Assembly (NCBI GenBank): GCA_964588305.1
Contig: CAZPOP010000015.1
Span: 17,211 to 81,210, forward strand
Source: SM1-73 sp964588305
GTDB lineage: Bacteria > Zixibacteria > MSB-5A5 > SM1-73
Length of the DNA: 64,000 nucleotides
Direction: 5' to 3'
The position numbers were made by a program, and so were the translations under genes. Shown here piece by piece: positions 34,585 through 43,631 of this stretch. A model generated the notes under the pieces. It had not been told where the DNA came from and ran no database searches. It worked only from the letters and a program-made list of their open reading frames with translations. Within the stretch, counting starts at the first letter, position 1. Every line of letters begins with the position of its first letter.

Positions 34585-37443
34585 TTATCTTAGAAGCAGC
34601 ATCCTCCTGGTCAACATTTGATCGTTTACTCTTAGCTGATAAAAGTATATCCCGCTGGCCACTTCTCGTCCCTCATTGTTTCTTCCGTCCCAGATCACCC
34701 GATAGTTGCCGGGTGGCTTCTCTTCCTCCATCAAAGTCTTCACCAATTGTCCCCGAATATTGTAAATCTTCAGGGAGACATCAAGGGGGGACTGACCACC
34801 GCGCAGCGTGATGTTTATCCTGGTATCGGGATTGAAGGGATTGGGGTAGTTCTGATAAAGAGAAAACTTCTCGGGGAGGTCTCTTTCCTCCTCCTCATCC
34901 TCGACTGCGGTTTCTTCGATATTGATGGTGTTGAAGTAGACGTCAAATCCATTTCCGGGAGTGCGGTTATCCATCCAGACCGAATAAAGATAGTTGCCCC
35001 ACAGGTCGATGCTCGCAGAGGTCTGCAGGGCACCTGCGGTGTCGGTGTTGACCAGCTGACCTGAACCCTGAGGCGAGCCATCCAGGTACGTCCGGACGTA
35101 TATGTCCGATCCCTCTCCCCGATGATCGGTCCAGGTAACTACGAAATAGCCGTTGTCCGTCACTTTGACCTGTGGATTCTCAGGAAAGCTGGAAGGATCA
35201 TCGACGACCACTATGTTGGTGCCGACGGGGCTAGCTGAGGTGTCATACGGCTGAGCCCGGATTTGGCCAGACTCCACCCAAACCACCACGAACTCTCCAG
35301 TTTGGTTTAAGTCCAAATCGGGATCGCTCTGAGATGCATCTGCCTTGCCTGCGTGTAACGGAAAATTGTCTCCCCGTTTGATCCCATCGGGGTCGTATCT
35401 TTGCAGATATATCCGATCCTGGCCATCTCTCTGATCTACCCAGCCTACCACAAAGCTTCCTGAGCTGTCCGTGCTCACTTTCGGAGAGAGATGATCCACC
35501 TCCTGATCGTCATCGTTTATCTTAAAACAGGTGTCTTCGGGCTGACCGTCCGACCCAAATAGCCTTCCGTACACGTTTTGAACCTCCCCCTCTCTGGCGG
35601 CCCACACCACGACTAAATCGCCCTGCGGCGACCTGTCACAGGAGGGACTGTTGTGCAGGTCGGTCCCGCTATCGGCATTCACCTTCAAATTCTCTCCAAG
35701 CACATTGCCCGAATGATCGAAGAGCTGAGCATATATATCCAAGCCTTCCCGAGCATCCTCCCATACGACCACGAAGTTTCCTGATTCGTCGCAAGCAATG
35801 TCAGGCAAGCCCTGATAACTATAGCCTGAATCATCGTTGACCCTGAAATCATCCCCCAGGGGTTCTCCGCTGGGATTGAACCTTTTCAGATGAATGTCAG
35901 AATTGCCCTTTCTGAAATCCTCCCAGACAGCGATGAAGCCACCATCGGAGGTAGTCGTTATCTGGGGAGACATCTGGATGGCACCTAAGGAATCATCATT
36001 TATCCGATCGCTCTCCTGCTGCAGGAATCCTAATGATGTGACCGTTCGAGCGTAGATATCGTAATTTAAATTTCTCTTATCCATCCAACCTACCACAAAA
36101 GCACCGGAGGGGGCAGCAGACAGAGTTGGGTCATGCCGTTCACCGGTTGCTTCCTGGTCGCTCATTCTGAGCTTCGATCCCACGGCCTGCCCCAGGCTGT
36201 CAAATCTCTGCGTGTACATGACTGGAAAAGACGAGGCATAATCTGTCCAGACGACCGCATATCTACCCGTGGTGTCCGAACCCACCCACGGGTCCTCGCG
36301 TGGTTCGGAGACGGAAGTGGTGTCGACTCGCAAGGGAGAGGTTTCGGGCGTTCCGCCAGAAGAAAAAATCCTGGCAAATACATTCTGGATGCCGCTTCTC
36401 AAGTCCACCCAGGTCATCATGAAACCATCACTCTTTCCCAAGCTTACGACGGGACTGTACTGATCTTCATCCAGGGAATCCGAATTGACCAACATGTTGC
36501 CTCCCAGTTTGTTTCCGGCGGAGTCGAATCTTTGAGCGTAGATGTTCGCATCCAGGTCGCGATAATCCTCCCACACCACCACGAACTTCCCACTTTCGCC
36601 GATTGAAACCGAAGGGGAAATATGGGGTCTGGTCCCTTTGTCCTCGTTCACCTTGAAGCTTTCCCCCAGTGGATTTCCTGAAGCATCGAATCGCCTGGCA
36701 CGGATGTCGTTTGCTGATCCGACGTCTACCCATGCCACCACAAATCCGCCATCCGGTCTGCACGACAAAGACGGAGCCCAGGAGGGGATCCCCTCATCGT
36801 TCACCTGGAAAACTCCCCCCAACGGCGAAAGATCAGAATCAAATCTCCTTCCATAAATATCAAAACCGTCTTCCTCCACCCAGATCACCACGAAGGCAGT
36901 ATCGCCCACGGTCGCGACGCACGGGAGAAGTTGATCTCGGCGAAAATCTTCCTGACTCACCTCAACATTGCTTCCAACCGACTCTCCGTAAAAAGTCATC
37001 TTTTGGGCGAAAATGTCGATGTCTCCATTTCTTTCATCCTCCCAAACCGCTACAAAACTTCTATCATCGAACATGGAGACGTAAGGAAGTCCCTGTTGAT
37101 AAGTGCTGGGATAGTCTTCCTCATTTATCTGTATGTCTGAGGTGTCCAGAATAAAAGTCCCCTTTTGAGCAAAACACGGATAGGCATCGATCTCCCAATC
37201 TTCATGAAATAAATCCAAATTTCCTCTTTCAGAATTGTGAATCTTGCCTTCCCAAATGCGCCTGGTAAAGGATGAGAGTCTCTTTTCAAGAACATCTGCG
37301 GAAGTATATCCAGATTTCTCCAGACCCGCCCGAGACTGAAGAAGTTGGTCGACGGACGACTGGAATCCGCTCAGATCATTTCCCCGGGTACTCGAATGAA
37401 ACGTCGAAAGAAGAATGAACAGGAAGAAGAACTTTGCCTTCAC
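34585..37443 (-). CDS. Secreted repeat protein with FlgD-like / type IX-style C-terminal domain
   Basis: About 952 residues. The start is GTG 37441-37443 or the preceding TTG; both give a signal peptide (KAKFFFLFILLSTFHSS). The body is about fourteen repeats of roughly 50 residues built around FVVVWEDxRxGDxDIYAQRFD, typical of beta-propeller or stacked-sheet surface proteins in candidate phyla. The C-terminus has LYQNYPNPFNPDT, then VSLKIYNIRGQLVKTL and REVASGIYFYQLRV, a FlgD-Ig-like fold used as a sorting signal in type IX secretion. It is likely surface-attached or secreted. No enzyme motif is seen. Confidence 0.85.
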   Translation of the reverse strand: MKAKFFFLFILLSTFHSSTRGNDLSGFQSSVDQLLQSRAGLEKSGYTSADVLEKRLSSFTRRIWEGKIHNSERGNLDLFHEDWEIDAYPCFAQKGTFILDTSDIQINEEDYPSTYQQGLPYVSMFDDRSFVAVWEDERNGDIDIFAQKMTFYGESVGSNVEVSQEDFRRDQLLPCVATVGDTAFVVIWVEEDGFDIYGRRFDSDLSPLGGVFQVNDEGIPSWAPSLSCRPDGGFVVAWVDVGSANDIRARRFDASGNPLGESFKVNEDKGTRPHISPSVSIGESGKFVVVWEDYRDLDANIYAQRFDSAGNKLGGNMLVNSDSLDEDQYSPVVSLGKSDGFMMTWVDLRSGIQNVFARIFSSGGTPETSPLRVDTTSVSEPREDPWVGSDTTGRYAVVWTDYASSFPVMYTQRFDSLGQAVGSKLRMSDQEATGERHDPTLSAAPSGAFVVGWMDKRNLNYDIYARTVTSLGFLQQESDRINDDSLGAIQMSPQITTTSDGGFIAVWEDFRKGNSDIHLKRFNPSGEPLGDDFRVNDDSGYSYQGLPDIACDESGNFVVVWEDAREGLDIYAQLFDHSGNVLGENLKVNADSGTDLHNSPSCDRSPQGDLVVVWAAREGEVQNVYGRLFGSDGQPEDTCFKINDDDQEVDHLSPKVSTDSSGSFVVGWVDQRDGQDRIYLQRYDPDGIKRGDNFPLHAGKADASQSDPDLDLNQTGEFVVVWVESGQIRAQPYDTSASPVGTNIVVVDDPSSFPENPQVKVTDNGYFVVTWTDHRGEGSDIYVRTYLDGSPQGSGQLVNTDTAGALQTSASIDLWGNYLYSVWMDNRTPGNGFDVYFNTINIEETAVEDEEEERDLPEKFSLYQNYPNPFNPDTRINITLRGGQSPLDVSLKIYNIRGQLVKTLMEEEKPPGNYRVIWDGRNNEGREVASGIYFYQLRVNDQMLTRRMLLLR

Positions 37444-37883
37444 CAAGAAACACCCCTCTTTGCTTTTCTAATTCTCAGACTAGGGGACAGATTTTCACAG
37501 GCCCTAATCTAACGTATACAAATAAAACGTGTGCCGTTGCTGTCGACCGAGTGGTTCATCCGGCTGTCTGGAGCCTTTCCCGTCATTGAAAAGCAGATGG
37601 TGCTCTCAATGAATACGCTAACATTACCTCGTCTATTGAGATATCGTCTTCCGATCCACCTGAGTCAAGTTAAAATCGGATTTTGGGGGCTTCATCCAAA
37701 GCCGCCGCCAACGAACCCCCTTAAGGTTGCGCTGAGAGCGCGAACCAAAAGCCCTTGTACTTCATCCCCGTACCCTGTTCGTTTTCTTCGGAAAGGGACA
37801 AGACAGGTGAGGTTTGAGTTGATTTTCTGCCTGGTCGCATCCGAGAAGTGTGTAGTCAAAGTGAGTACGCAGCGGAGTATCGT
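37444..37883. other. Intergenic region, no gene supported
   Basis: 440 bases between the repeat protein gene start and the end of the exonuclease gene. A 118-codon plus-strand frame exists, but its sequence is Pro/Arg/Ser-rich and looks non-coding. No clear promoter was found for the minus-strand gene at its left. Confidence 0.4.
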
Positions 37884-39161
37884 TTAGTTCTTCAACTGCT
37901 GATTCCTGGCTTTCCTTTCCAGTCTCCTCCTTCGATATTGCAGAGACTCAAGTGCCCTTTGACAATTGAAGTCGGAAGAGGGCTGCGAATTCGCATTCAG
38001 GCATTCCGTCGCCCTGTCCACAATCTCCATTGCCCGGGGATAGTCCTTTTCCCTGTGCTCGAGATATTTGGCCAACTCCTCATAGGCGCGGAAATCGAAA
38101 GGAAATTCCTCCTCCAGAAGACGATGCCAGATTTGCCCAGCCTGTCTGAAATCTCCAAGCCTCTTGTAGGAGTATGCCAGGTTCATGTATATCACGTGCT
38201 GCCATTCGGCGGGCATGGCTTTGGACAAGGCGTGCTCGAAGCATGCGATGCTTTCGCGGTAATCGCCAGAACCAAAATGTAGTCTTCCCAGACTATATAA
38301 GTCCATTGGGTCATCTATCTCGGCAACCCGGAAATCCCCTATCGCCTGACTGATAAGAACCGAAAGACCCACCAAAGATAAGATATCATAGACGTTATGA
38401 TGAAACACGGGAATCAACTGATCGACTGAACCCGACCTCAAGTAGTCAAAATAGATCTGAGGAATTAGATAACTGGGAATGTCGATCTCCCTTTCCACGT
38501 TTAATATCTGCCGTTCCACGTTGCTCAGGCTGCAATCCTGAATCCTTTTTTTCCATAGACGCCGTGAAGGAAAAAGAAGGTCCAGGTGCGGCCAAGATGT
38601 TGGATCAAAATCTATGCGATTGACCACACACCTGTTTTCTAAGAGAGGAAGATCATAGCACTTGCCATTGTAGCTGGCCAAAAACTTGAACTTCTTCAGC
38701 TCTTCGCTTACAGCAAAAAGGACCGCCTCCTCTTCATCGAAATCACGCATGAAATACTGTCTGACCAGAAATTCGTGATCACCGAAATACCCCATGCCTA
38801 CCAGAAAAGCATAGGTCCCCACGCCCCCTGCCAGGCCGGTGGTCTCACAGTCGACGAACACCGTTTCTTTTAGATCAAAGGTGGATGAAGAGAAAGACTT
38901 TTGGGGGGGAGAGTTTTTCGAAAAACAGAGATTGGCTAAAACGTCACTCTTATGCTCGGAGCATGAAGCTAATCCGATTTTTCCGTGCCTATAACCGAGC
39001 CCGAACCTTTTCTCCACCAAGACGAATTTGCCGAACCTGTTTTCGGAGACCACCCCGCCGATTGATTCTTCCGTTTCGGCCTGCATTACAGGAGGAGTTT
39101 TCTCTCTGACCTTGATCGGATTTGATCTGTCAAGATTTCTTAACTTGTCTTCTAACTTCAT
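37884..39161 (-). CDS. YprB-like RNase H-fold 3'-5' exonuclease with TPR domain
   Basis: 425 residues. The DnaQ-like DEDD exonuclease domain (about 95-270) shows FVDCETTGLAGGVGTYAFLVG (first 20: FVDCETTGLAGGVGTYAFLV) with D-x-E, SYNGKCYDLPLL with the middle Asp, and FHHNVYDILSLVGL with the C-terminal His and Asp. Tetratricopeptide-like repeats follow (about 290-400): LYSLGRLHFGSGDYRESIAC and MNLAYSYKRLGDFRQAGQIW. This is the architecture of B. subtilis YprB, which in Firmicutes sits beside the YprA helicase; no helicase gene is adjacent here. Cytoplasmic; probable nucleic-acid processing. Confidence 0.85.
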   Translation of the reverse strand: MKLEDKLRNLDRSNPIKVREKTPPVMQAETEESIGGVVSENRFGKFVLVEKRFGLGYRHGKIGLASCSEHKSDVLANLCFSKNSPPQKSFSSSTFDLKETVFVDCETTGLAGGVGTYAFLVGMGYFGDHEFLVRQYFMRDFDEEEAVLFAVSEELKKFKFLASYNGKCYDLPLLENRCVVNRIDFDPTSWPHLDLLFPSRRLWKKRIQDCSLSNVERQILNVEREIDIPSYLIPQIYFDYLRSGSVDQLIPVFHHNVYDILSLVGLSVLISQAIGDFRVAEIDDPMDLYSLGRLHFGSGDYRESIACFEHALSKAMPAEWQHVIYMNLAYSYKRLGDFRQAGQIWHRLLEEEFPFDFRAYEELAKYLEHREKDYPRAMEIVDRATECLNANSQPSSDFNCQRALESLQYRRRRLERKARNQQLKN

Positions 39162-39185
39162 GTTTTAGGAGATGACAGCAAGAAT

Positions 39186-40034
39186 TTACTCTGCGCTGGT
39201 CTCGATCTTCTTCTGCACTTCTGCTTTCAGTCTCTCCACCAAGAGATACGCATCTTTTATGTCCTTACCTAAGTGCGAGACTTTGTGAGCATCCGACCCA
39301 AACGCACTTATTTTTACATTCATTTTGAGAGCCGAATTCAAAATCTCCAGATTCGGGCAAAACTGGCTGTGCCCCTTTCGAAGAAGTCCGGTGTTAATCT
39401 CCATGCCCACGTCGTTTTCCGCCATTAGCTCCAACACCGGCTCGACTAATCCGCGGTGTGCTGTTAAGATCTTTTCACCATAGAAACCCAAACCGTATTT
39501 TCTGTATATGTCCAGATGAGCGATGGCATCAAAAAGACCACTCATTACGGCCTTACGCAGAGCCTCGTAGTATTCCTGGCAAAGCTCTTCCAAGCTCCTC
39601 TTTTCGAAATAACTCTTAGCCTCTTTTGAGGCAGAAATGGCTATGTGATCCAAGCAGTGCACCGATCCCAGAAGATAATCCAAATCAAAGACAGCCAAAT
39701 TCCTTCTCAAATCTTTCTCAATATGTGGAGCATAATCCACTTCCAGTCCTGCCTTAAGGGACAGACCCCGGGGGCCATAAATCTTGCCGGCCTTCCTTAC
39801 ATCCTCAATGTATCTTTTCACATTTTCTTCGTTCAACGGGGCGATCTTTCCGTCGATGCGCATGAAAGGATCTTCATCTTTTCTCACCGGATCTGTATCA
39901 TAATGCGTGGTGAAGCAGATCTCTTTAAGACCAAGTTCCAGAGCTCTCTGGCAATACTGGTCAATGGCCCCGGTTGCGTCCAGGGAATAATCGGGATGAA
40001 CGTGATAATCGGATAGGTATTTGAAATCTTTCAT
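39186..40034 (-). CDS. PHP-domain phosphatase (histidinol-phosphatase-like)
   Basis: 282 residues of the PHP metal-dependent phosphoesterase fold. Metal ligands are visible in SDYHVHPDYSLD (H-x-H) near residues 8-19, ICFTTHYDTDP near 39-49, GLEVDYAP near 95-102, LGSVHCLD near 121-128, IAHLDIYRKYG near 171-181 and AFGSDAHKVSHLG near 243-255. This is the layout of HisJ/HisK-type histidinol-phosphatases. No other his genes are in the window, so the substrate could differ. It lies 24 bases upstream of the exonuclease gene and downstream of an inverted-repeat spacer. Confidence 0.85.
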   Translation of the reverse strand: MKDFKYLSDYHVHPDYSLDATGAIDQYCQRALELGLKEICFTTHYDTDPVRKDEDPFMRIDGKIAPLNEENVKRYIEDVRKAGKIYGPRGLSLKAGLEVDYAPHIEKDLRRNLAVFDLDYLLGSVHCLDHIAISASKEAKSYFEKRSLEELCQEYYEALRKAVMSGLFDAIAHLDIYRKYGLGFYGEKILTAHRGLVEPVLELMAENDVGMEINTGLLRKGHSQFCPNLEILNSALKMNVKISAFGSDAHKVSHLGKDIKDAYLLVERLKAEVQKKIETSAE

Positions 40035-40045
40035 GAGAAGTTGAA

Positions 40046-40105
40046 AGGTTTGAAGGTTAAAAAGTTAAAAGGTTAAAGGACGAAAACATTGCAACCTTCA
40101 AACCT
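40046..40105. repeat. Perfect 13-bp inverted repeat in intergenic spacer
   Basis: AGGTTTGAAGGTT (40046-40058) and AACCTTCAAACCT (40093-40105), with further GGTTAAAAAGTTAAAAGGTT-type near-repeats between. It lies between the PHP gene start and the MBL gene end. Of the same general style as the AT-rich repeat at 7613-7765. Confidence 0.6.
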
Positions 40106-40123
40106 GCAAACTTTCTAACCTTC

Positions 40124-40756
40124 CTACAAAAAATCTCCGGTCAAAAATGGATTATTCCTTCTTTCCTCGCCAATGGTAGATGAAGGTCCGTGCCCCGGAT
40201 GGACGACAAAATCATCATCTTTGTTCAAGAGCTTGCTCTTGATAGAACTGATCAATTCTTGATGTGACGAGCCGGGGAAATCAGTCCTGCCGATGGATCC
40301 GCAAAAGAGAGCATCGCCGGTAAAAATCATTTTATCCGTCAGAAGAGAAATACCTCCGGGCGTATGTCCGGGCGTGTGCAAAACCTCAAGTTTTGTCTCG
40401 CCACACTGAATAATATCGCCTTCTTCCAGCAGCCTGTCGGCCTTTGGGGCTACCGTCCTGCCTCCTGAGAAAAGGGAGAGGTTCTGGCTAGGATCACGCA
40501 ACATGGCAGAATCCTTTGAATGGATAAGAATCGCTGCTCCCGTTGTTTTCTTAAGCTGGGATAATGCCCCGATGTGATCAATATGGCCGTGAGTGAGAAT
40601 TATGTGCTCGACCTTCAATTTCAGCTTCTTGAGGTGTGCTTCTATTATTTCAGAATCTCCGCCCGGATCGATCACCACCCCTTGCTGGGTTCCTTCATCG
40701 CCCAAAATGTAACAGTTGGTCGCCAGTTCGCCCACTGTAAGAATTTCTAAGATCAT
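40124..40756 (-). CDS. MBL-fold metallo-hydrolase (glyoxalase II-like)
   Basis: A 210-residue metallo-beta-lactamase-fold hydrolase. THGHIDHIGAL (H-x-H-x-D-H) lies near residues 55-65, LHTPGHTPGGISLL near 127-140 (third His), and FTGDALFCGSIGRTDFPG near 146-163 (Asp); VHPGHGPSSTIGEER near 186-200 supplies the last His. Length and motifs fit the YcbL/GloB-like group (type II glyoxalase or related thioesterase). It could hydrolyse glutathione-independent thioesters; substrate not determined. Start ATG at 40754-40756. Confidence 0.9.
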   Translation of the reverse strand: MILEILTVGELATNCYILGDEGTQQGVVIDPGGDSEIIEAHLKKLKLKVEHIILTHGHIDHIGALSQLKKTTGAAILIHSKDSAMLRDPSQNLSLFSGGRTVAPKADRLLEEGDIIQCGETKLEVLHTPGHTPGGISLLTDKMIFTGDALFCGSIGRTDFPGSSHQELISSIKSKLLNKDDDFVVHPGHGPSSTIGEERRNNPFLTGDFL

Positions 40757-40801
40757 ATTCTTCGGACCCCTACATACTATCAGGGAGACGAGACCGGGAG
40801 A

Positions 40802-41305
40802 TCAGATATTTGTCCCTTCGATTCTGAGCAACTTTTTCTTGGCACCCAATCCGCAACCATATCCCCCCAAACCCCCGTCCTCTCTGATCACCCGGTGGCA
40901 GGGAACCACTATCGGGATGGGATTTGACCCGCAGGCTGATCCTGCCGCTCGAGCTCTGTTTTTACCTCCCACCTGGTTGGCCAGCCAACCATAGCTTCTG
41001 GTTTGACCAAAAGGGATTCTCTGGATGCCTTTCCAGACCTTTTTCTGAAAATCCGTTCCACCTTGTAAGTCAAGTTTCTCTTCAAACTGAACTTTCCTTC
41101 CCGAGAAATAGGCTTTAAGATCACCTCTCAGCTTGGAGAATTTCTTATTATCATGGACCAAGACAACGTTCTCGTCTCTTTTCAAGGCAGAAAAGAACCT
41201 TTGCCACCTATTCTTGGGAAAAGCTACGAAATTCAATCCCCGGTCGGTTCGGGTGACCAGCATTTCACCGACGGGCGACTTAATGGTGGTATAGTAGAGT
41301 TTCAC
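40802..41305 (-). CDS. ogt: Methylated-DNA--protein-cysteine methyltransferase
   Basis: A suicide DNA repair protein that transfers O6-methyl groups from guanine to its own Cys. It has 167 residues. The active site is PIPIVVPCHRVIREDGGLGG near residues 131-150 (PCHRV), preceded by FGQTRSYGWLANQVGGKNRARAAG, quoted in part, the helix-turn-helix segment with the Arg finger. The start is GTG at 41303-41305, overlapping the lipA stop as GTGA, with AGGAGG close upstream. The product is the single-domain Ogt type, without Ada regulatory domain. Confidence 0.95.
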   Translation of the reverse strand: MKLYYTTIKSPVGEMLVTRTDRGLNFVAFPKNRWQRFFSALKRDENVVLVHDNKKFSKLRGDLKAYFSGRKVQFEEKLDLQGGTDFQKKVWKGIQRIPFGQTRSYGWLANQVGGKNRARAAGSACGSNPIPIVVPCHRVIREDGGLGGYGCGLGAKKKLLRIEGTNI

Positions 41306-42186
41306 CTTCCCTCCTTTGCTAAAAAGCCTGCGACTACGTTCTTCATCTGTTCATGCGCTTGATAGGAACTTCTCACCAGTGGTCCTGACTCCACGTGCGA
41401 AAATCCCATCCCCTCGCCTATTCTCTTCAACTCTGAGAATTCGTCCGGATGATAGTACTTCAGCACACCAAGATGCTCTCTTGAAGGGCTCAAGTACTGC
41501 CCGATGGTCAAAAGATCGCAATTTGCATTTCTCAAATCCCTCATCAGGTTGATTACCTCCTCCCACCCTTCCCCAAGCCCAAGCATGATACCCGATTTAG
41601 TTATCAGATTCTGATCATAGTCCTTTGCAGCGCCAAGCAAGTCCAGAGACCTTTGGTAATCCGCTCCCCTTCTTACTTGTGGGTAAAGCCTCTTTACCGT
41701 CTCCAAATTATGATTCAAAACGTCTGGCTTGGCGTCCAGGACCGTTTTCAATGATTCGAAAGAACCCAAAAAGTCGGGGATCAATAGTTCTACTTTGCAG
41801 TCAGGCACCCAATTCCTGATCTCCCTGACGGTCTGGACGAACGCTGAGGCACCCCCATCCGAAAGATCGTCTCTGGTCACAGAGGTTATAACCGCATACT
41901 CCAATTCCAATTTCTTTACCGCTTCGGCTACTCGCCTGGGCTCATCCAAATCCACCGGTAACGGCGTCCCTCTCTTGATATCACAAAATCCGCATCCTCG
42001 TGTACAGATATTACCCAAGATCAAAAAAGTAGCGGTTCTGTTCTCAAAGCAATGGTTTATGTTAGGGCAATTCGCTTCCTGACAAACCGTATGCAGATTC
42101 GAATCGGCCAGCAGGGATTTTAAGCGACGATAATTCTCTCCCCAGGAAGCATTGACCTTCAGCCATGACGGTCGCCTAACGTGCAA
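41302..42186 (-). CDS. lipA: Lipoyl synthase
   Basis: A radical SAM enzyme inserting two sulfurs into octanoyl chains on lipoate-dependent proteins. It has 294 residues. The auxiliary cluster motif is CQEANCPNINHCF (C-x4-C-x5-C) near residues 35-47 and the radical SAM motif CTRGCGFCDIKRG (C-x3-C-x2-C) near 61-73; the terminal SSY motif appears as VRSSYQAHEQ. GIMLGLGE and TIGQYLSPSREHL are also typical. The start is TTG at 42184-42186, preceded by GGGAGGTAGAGC, a strong ribosome site. Co-translated with ogt. No lipB is seen in the window. Confidence 0.96.
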   Translation of the reverse strand: MHVRRPSWLKVNASWGENYRRLKSLLADSNLHTVCQEANCPNINHCFENRTATFLILGNICTRGCGFCDIKRGTPLPVDLDEPRRVAEAVKKLELEYAVITSVTRDDLSDGGASAFVQTVREIRNWVPDCKVELLIPDFLGSFESLKTVLDAKPDVLNHNLETVKRLYPQVRRGADYQRSLDLLGAAKDYDQNLITKSGIMLGLGEGWEEVINLMRDLRNANCDLLTIGQYLSPSREHLGVLKYYHPDEFSELKRIGEGMGFSHVESGPLVRSSYQAHEQMKNVVAGFLAKEGR

Positions 42187-42208
42187 GCTCTACCTCCCAC
42201 GAAAGATG

Positions 42209-42237
42209 TTGACTTTAAATCACCACCCAACTAAATT
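42209..42237 (+). promoter_or_regulatory. Probable promoter of the thioredoxin-reductase-like gene
   Basis: TTGACT (42209-42214), a 17-base spacer, then TAAATT (42232-42237), about 100 bases before the ATG at 42335. It lies in the divergent lipA/trxB spacer. Confidence 0.45.
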
Positions 42238-42334
42238 AAAATAACGTTTATGGCTGGAAAAGCAAGATCAAAAGCAAACACCCTGTCCCGGCAGGCCTCA
42301 GCTTGCCAAGCAAATCAACAAGAGGGAGAAACCC

Positions 42335-43273
42335 ATGGTTGAAAACGAAATTCACGACTTAATAATCGTCGGGGGTGGCCCGGCAGGTTTGACCGCCGGC
42401 ATCTATGCAACCCGCGGAAGACTGGACACGCTTCTGTTGGAAAGGCTCATACCTGGCGGAACGGCAGCTACCACCGAATGGATAGAAAACTACCCCGGCT
42501 TTCCCGAAGGCATAGCTGGTGGGGATCTGATGAAAAAGATGGAGGAGCAAGCAAAGAAATTTGGACTCTTAATAACTCCAACCAAAGAGGTTCTTTCGGT
42601 CGATTTCAAAAACAAGATAAAGACCATCAGAGTTGAGGGTGCTGAACATAAGGCGAAAACCGTGATCATTGCCACCGGAACCGAGCCCAAGAAGTTGAAT
42701 ATTCCCGGAGAGGACAAATTCAGAGGCAGAGGGGTTTCTTACTGCGCCACCTGTGATGGCCCTCTTTTCAAGGACAAGGATATCGTGGTCATTGGCGCAG
42801 GGAATTCCGGAGTCCAGGAAGGGTTGTATCTTTTGCGATTCGTTAAAAGCGCCACCGTGGTCGAGTTCCTGCCGCACATGACGGCGGAAAAGATTTTGCA
42901 GGAGAGGGCGCAAAAAGAATCAAGAATGGAATTCCATCTAAATCATATGGTAACCTCCATAAACGGGGAGAATAACGTTGAGTCCGTTACCATGAAGAAC
43001 CGTCAGACCGAAGAGGAGAAGACCGTACCAATGCAAGGAGTATTCATCTACGTGGGATTGCTCCCCATGACTGGATTCTTGGAAGGGGAGATAGAGCTGA
43101 ACAAGTGGGGCTTCATAGTGGCCGGAGACGACACCAAGACTTCAGTTCCCGGAGTGTTTGCCGCAGGAGACGTGAGGCAAAGGATATTGCAGCAGATAAC
43201 CACTGCTGTCGGAGACGGCGCCACCGCTGCATTCATGGCAGAAAGATACGTGGAGGAATTCAGCGCGGGTTGA
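42335..43273 (+). CDS. trxB: Thioredoxin reductase family flavoprotein
   Basis: A 312-residue FAD/NADPH pyridine nucleotide-disulfide reductase. The FAD motif GGGPAGLTAGIYATRG lies near residues 12-27, the redox-active CATC in YCATCDGPLF near 134-143, the NAD(P) motif VVIGAGNSGVQEGLYLLRF near 151-169 and GVFAAGDVRQRI near 276-287. The NADPH-binding segment reads GAGNSG rather than the usual GGGDSA, so cofactor preference may differ from E. coli TrxB. The ribosome site GAGGGAG lies just upstream of the ATG at 42335. The only intact plus-strand gene before the relic island. Confidence 0.88.
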   Translation: MVENEIHDLIIVGGGPAGLTAGIYATRGRLDTLLLERLIPGGTAATTEWIENYPGFPEGIAGGDLMKKMEEQAKKFGLLITPTKEVLSVDFKNKIKTIRVEGAEHKAKTVIIATGTEPKKLNIPGEDKFRGRGVSYCATCDGPLFKDKDIVVIGAGNSGVQEGLYLLRFVKSATVVEFLPHMTAEKILQERAQKESRMEFHLNHMVTSINGENNVESVTMKNRQTEEEKTVPMQGVFIYVGLLPMTGFLEGEIELNKWGFIVAGDDTKTSVPGVFAAGDVRQRILQQITTAVGDGATAAFMAERYVEEFSAG

Positions 43274-43403
43274 GCTGTGGCGCAAGCCTTCTAGCCCTGC
43301 TCCTTTGGTGAGCAGACATAAGAAACTGACGATACTTTCTGCTTCGTCGATTTTTCCGCTGTTGACGGGATATCGAGATCACTGCCGAGCCGTCAAAAGG
43401 TAA

Positions 43404-43631
43404 GATTGGCAAATTGGCATGGTGTACGCCGGCAAAGCCACGCTGCGCATCGGGGAACAGGAGCAGGTGGTGAAAAAGGGAGATTTCTATTGTATTCCGG
43501 CAGGCGTTCCCCACAGTGATACCTGCATTGGTGACGAGCCTTTTGTCATGCTGGATATCTTCTATCCGGTGCGTGAGGACTTCGTTGAGAGGCTGAAAAA
43601 AGCGTCAGGAGAAGAATTTAGAAGAGCTTAA
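43404..43631 (+). pseudogene. Cupin-domain protein remnant (5' part missing)
   Basis: An open frame from a TAA at 43401, with its first ATG at 43419, encodes the second half of a small cupin: WQIGMVYAGKATLRIGEQEQ, then VKKGDFYCIPAGVPHSDTCI and EPFVMLDIFYPVREDFVERL. It includes cupin motif 2 (G-D-x4-P-x-G-x-P-H). The first motif with the metal-binding H-x-H-x-E region is absent, and upstream bases (43274-43403) are not recognisable in any frame. The fragment is about 70 residues, roughly two thirds of the usual domain. Probably a 5'-truncated gene rather than a functional short protein. Confidence 0.6.

Noticed and set aside
34391..34585. A 64-codon minus-strand frame after the repeat protein gene
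   Set aside because: Its start lies at the stop of the preceding gene with no ribosome site, and the single hydrophobic stretch is not family-specific.
37531..37887. A 118-codon plus-strand frame in the spacer before the exonuclease gene
   Set aside because: Composition rich in Pro, Arg and Ser without domain signals; the start lacks a ribosome site.
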